From the NCBI GenBank assembly GCA_003525905.1, contig DQIA01000117.1, forward strand, positions 495 through 7,936: a stretch of DNA of 7,442 nt. Reading direction: 5' to 3'. Source of the DNA: Clostridiales bacterium. GTDB lineage: Bacteria; Bacillota; Clostridia; Oscillospirales; Oscillospiraceae. Position 1 is the first letter of the stretch, and every line of letters begins with the position of its first letter. Under the pieces are notes generated by a model that did no database searches, had not been told where the DNA came from, and saw only the letters and a list, made by a program, of their open reading frames with translations. This document shows positions 6,531 through 7,442 of this stretch, in pieces. A program made the translations under genes and the position numbers.

Positions 6531-6563
6531 ACAGCTGCGCAGCGTCCATGCTGCGCCTTTTTT
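6527..6563 (+). terminator. Riboswitch expression platform: antiterminator and intrinsic terminator
   Basis: The terminator stem is GCGCAGC (6537-6543) with GCTGCGC (6550-6556), loop GTCCAT, followed by C and six T residues (6558-6563). The competing hairpin pairs ATGGAC (6527-6532) with GTCCAT (6544-6549), extended by GCT/AGC inside, and consumes the 5' arm of the terminator. Because the ligand-bound pseudoknot uses 6525-6530, preQ1 binding should break the antiterminator and stop transcription before queT. This is the logic expected for a preQ1 OFF switch. Confidence 0.85.
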
Positions 6564-6582
6564 GTCCCGGAATGGAGAAAAC

Positions 6583-7104
6583 ATGAAATCAAAACAGATC
6601 CGTATGATCACGCACGGCGCGATCCTGGCCGCGCTCTATGTGGCCCTGACCTACCTGCAGAATTGGCTGCTGCCCGGCACAACGTCGGCCGCCATTCAGT
6701 TCCGCGCGTCGGAGGCGCTGTGCATTTTTGCCCTGTTCACTCCGGCAGCCATCCCCGGCCTGACGGTCGGCTGTCTGCTGTTCAACATTTCCAACGCGGG
6801 CGCGCTGCCGCTGGACTGGCTCGTCGGCACCGGCGCAACGCTGCTGGCCACAACGTGCATGTATCTGCTGCGCCGCGCCACGCTCTGGAAGCTCCCGCTG
6901 CCCGCGCTGCTCATGCCCGCGGTCTGGAACGCCGTGCTCGTCGGCTGGGAGCTGACGTATTACATCGGCGAGATCCCGTTCTGGCTCAACGCGGTCTACG
7001 TTGCGGCCGGTGAAGCCGCCGTCCTGCTCGTGCTCGGCACGGCGCTGTATTTTGCCCTTGGCTCCCGCCGCCTGCAGGAGCGCCTGTTCCCGCAGGGCGT
7101 TTGA
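6583..7104 (+). CDS. queT: Queuosine-precursor ECF transporter S component, QueT family
   Basis: QueT is the substrate-binding membrane subunit of an energy-coupling-factor transporter thought to import queuosine precursors such as preQ1. It needs the shared ECF ATPases and T subunit, which are not in this window. The 173-residue protein is almost entirely hydrophobic, with about five or six membrane segments. It has the family-typical N-terminus MITHGAILAALYVALTYLQN, the IQFRASEAL motif (38-46) and AAIPGLTVGCLLFNI (55-69). The ATG at 6583 follows GGAG (6574-6577) by 5 nt. A TTG in the same frame at 6562 overlaps the attenuator's T run and is not a credible start. The gene is monocistronic, flanked by the riboswitch and a strong terminator. 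The upstream preQ1 aptamer supports the substrate assignment independently. Confidence 0.95.
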   Translation: MKSKQIRMITHGAILAALYVALTYLQNWLLPGTTSAAIQFRASEALCIFALFTPAAIPGLTVGCLLFNISNAGALPLDWLVGTGATLLATTCMYLLRRATLWKLPLPALLMPAVWNAVLVGWELTYYIGEIPFWLNAVYVAAGEAAVLLVLGTALYFALGSRRLQERLFPQGV

Positions 7105-7110
7105 GAATTT

Positions 7111-7162
7111 CTCCCCGTCCGCCGCGTGTTCGGTTACCACGCTCCGGAGGGGGAGTTTTTTT
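7111..7162 (+). terminator. Intrinsic terminator of queT
   Basis: CTCCCC (7111-7116) pairs with GGGGAG (7150-7155), TCCG (7118-7121) with CGGA (7145-7148), and GCGTG (7124-7128) with CACGC (7138-7142). Seven T residues follow (7156-7162), seven bases after the queT stop on the 5' side of the stem. Confidence 0.92.
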
Positions 7163-7164
7163 CG

Positions 7165-7250
7165 CCATCGGCCATTGCAGGGGAGTGGACAGCCGGTCCC
7201 GGCTCCGCACCGGCAACCGGCGCAGGTTGACGATAAAACAGTAATGGCTC
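7165..7250 (+). repeat. Second repeat module, copy B
   Basis: This starts CCATCG and holds a block at 7175-7203 that includes AGGGGAGTGGACAGCCGG. The block matches the pstS-pstC copy (5381-5353, minus strand) at 26 of 29 positions. Weaker similarity (CGATAAAA against CGTTAAAA) continues towards 7250. It lies directly after the queT terminator and directly before the palindromic repeat. No coding content is seen. Confidence 0.65.
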
Positions 7251-7255
7251 CCGAC

Positions 7256-7427
7256 TTGTCATTGCGAGGCCCCGAAGGGGCCGTGGCAATCTCGGGAAGG
7301 CAGCTGCGATTTCGCCGATGGCTTTCCCACATTCCAATCGGATACTGCGAGATTGCACCCCAAGGGCACTTCCTCGTGCTTCGCGCTCAGGGCGCCACGT
7401 CGGCCTGCGGCCTCCTCGCAATGACAA
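7256..7427 (+). repeat. Dispersed palindromic repeat, full copy B
   Basis: This 172-bp copy has the same perfect 14-bp terminal inverted repeats as copy A. The left hairpin (7261-7290) has arms GGCCCC/GGGGCC and loop GAA instead of GGGCGC/GCGCCC and TTT. The inner pair GCAATCTCG (7286-7294) with CGAGATTGC (7348-7356) and the GGCC-TGC-GGCC hairpin (7402-7412) are kept. It is non-coding and fills most of the window end. Confidence 0.85.
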
Positions 7428-7442
7428 GCCTGCCACCCTGCA

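Noticed and set aside
6440..6563. preQ1-III riboswitch beginning near 6440
   Set aside because: The stretch 6444-6472 is a near-perfect promoter (TTGACG, 17 bp, TACAAT), so RNA starts near 6479. The downstream part fits the preQ1-I pattern (UUCNAG loop, A-rich tail).
6562..6582. TTG start for queT at 6562
   Set aside because: It overlaps the T run of the attenuator and has no ribosome binding site. The ATG at 6583 has GGAG at the right distance.

Overview
The window is a phosphate-uptake and phosphate-sensing operon, with a divergently transcribed queuosine-precursor transporter gene beside it. It looks like a high-GC member of the Clostridia, of the Oscillospiraceae/Ruminococcaceae gut type. 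The reasons are the pstSCAB-phoU-phoB-phoR order with short or overlapping junctions, a lipobox-bearing PstS, strong AGGAGG-type ribosome binding sites, a queT gene under a preQ1 riboswitch, and dispersed repeats with TTGTCATTGCGAGG ends that I associate with this group. The species cannot be named from this sequence.

Minus strand, read right to left. A candidate Pho-box promoter (about 6361-6416) drives pstS (6310-5459), the phosphate-binding lipoprotein. A 542-bp gap without a gene (4917-5458 up to the pstC ribosome binding site) holds a strong hairpin and repeat elements. Then come pstC (4906-4043), pstA (4046-3165), pstB (3141-2383), phoU (2383-1736), a PhoB/PhoP-type response regulator (1723-1043) and a PhoR-type sensor kinase (1046 to beyond base 1, cut at its histidine box). 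PstS captures phosphate outside the membrane, PstC/PstA form the channel and PstB powers it. PhoU is expected to link transporter state to the PhoR kinase, which phosphorylates the regulator that should activate the pst promoter.

Plus strand. A near-consensus promoter (6444-6472), a preQ1-I aptamer (6491-6530) and mutually exclusive antiterminator and terminator hairpins (6527-6563) precede queT (6583-7104), the substrate-binding membrane subunit of an ECF transporter. A strong terminator (7111-7162) follows. The right end carries a second copy of the composite repeat that lies between pstS and pstC.

The most striking observation is that PstS is circularly permuted. The half with the REEGSGTR phosphate-binding loop, normally second, directly follows the lipid anchor. 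The half that normally begins the mature protein comes last, and the protein ends at the loop after IFTGxxxxW. The second is that two copies of the repeat (5130-5300 and 7256-7427) share perfect 14-bp inverted ends and contain a hairpin whose stem changed by compensatory substitutions, so its folded form appears to matter. The third is that this structured element sits inside the pst operon just where pstS expression would need to be uncoupled from pstCAB.
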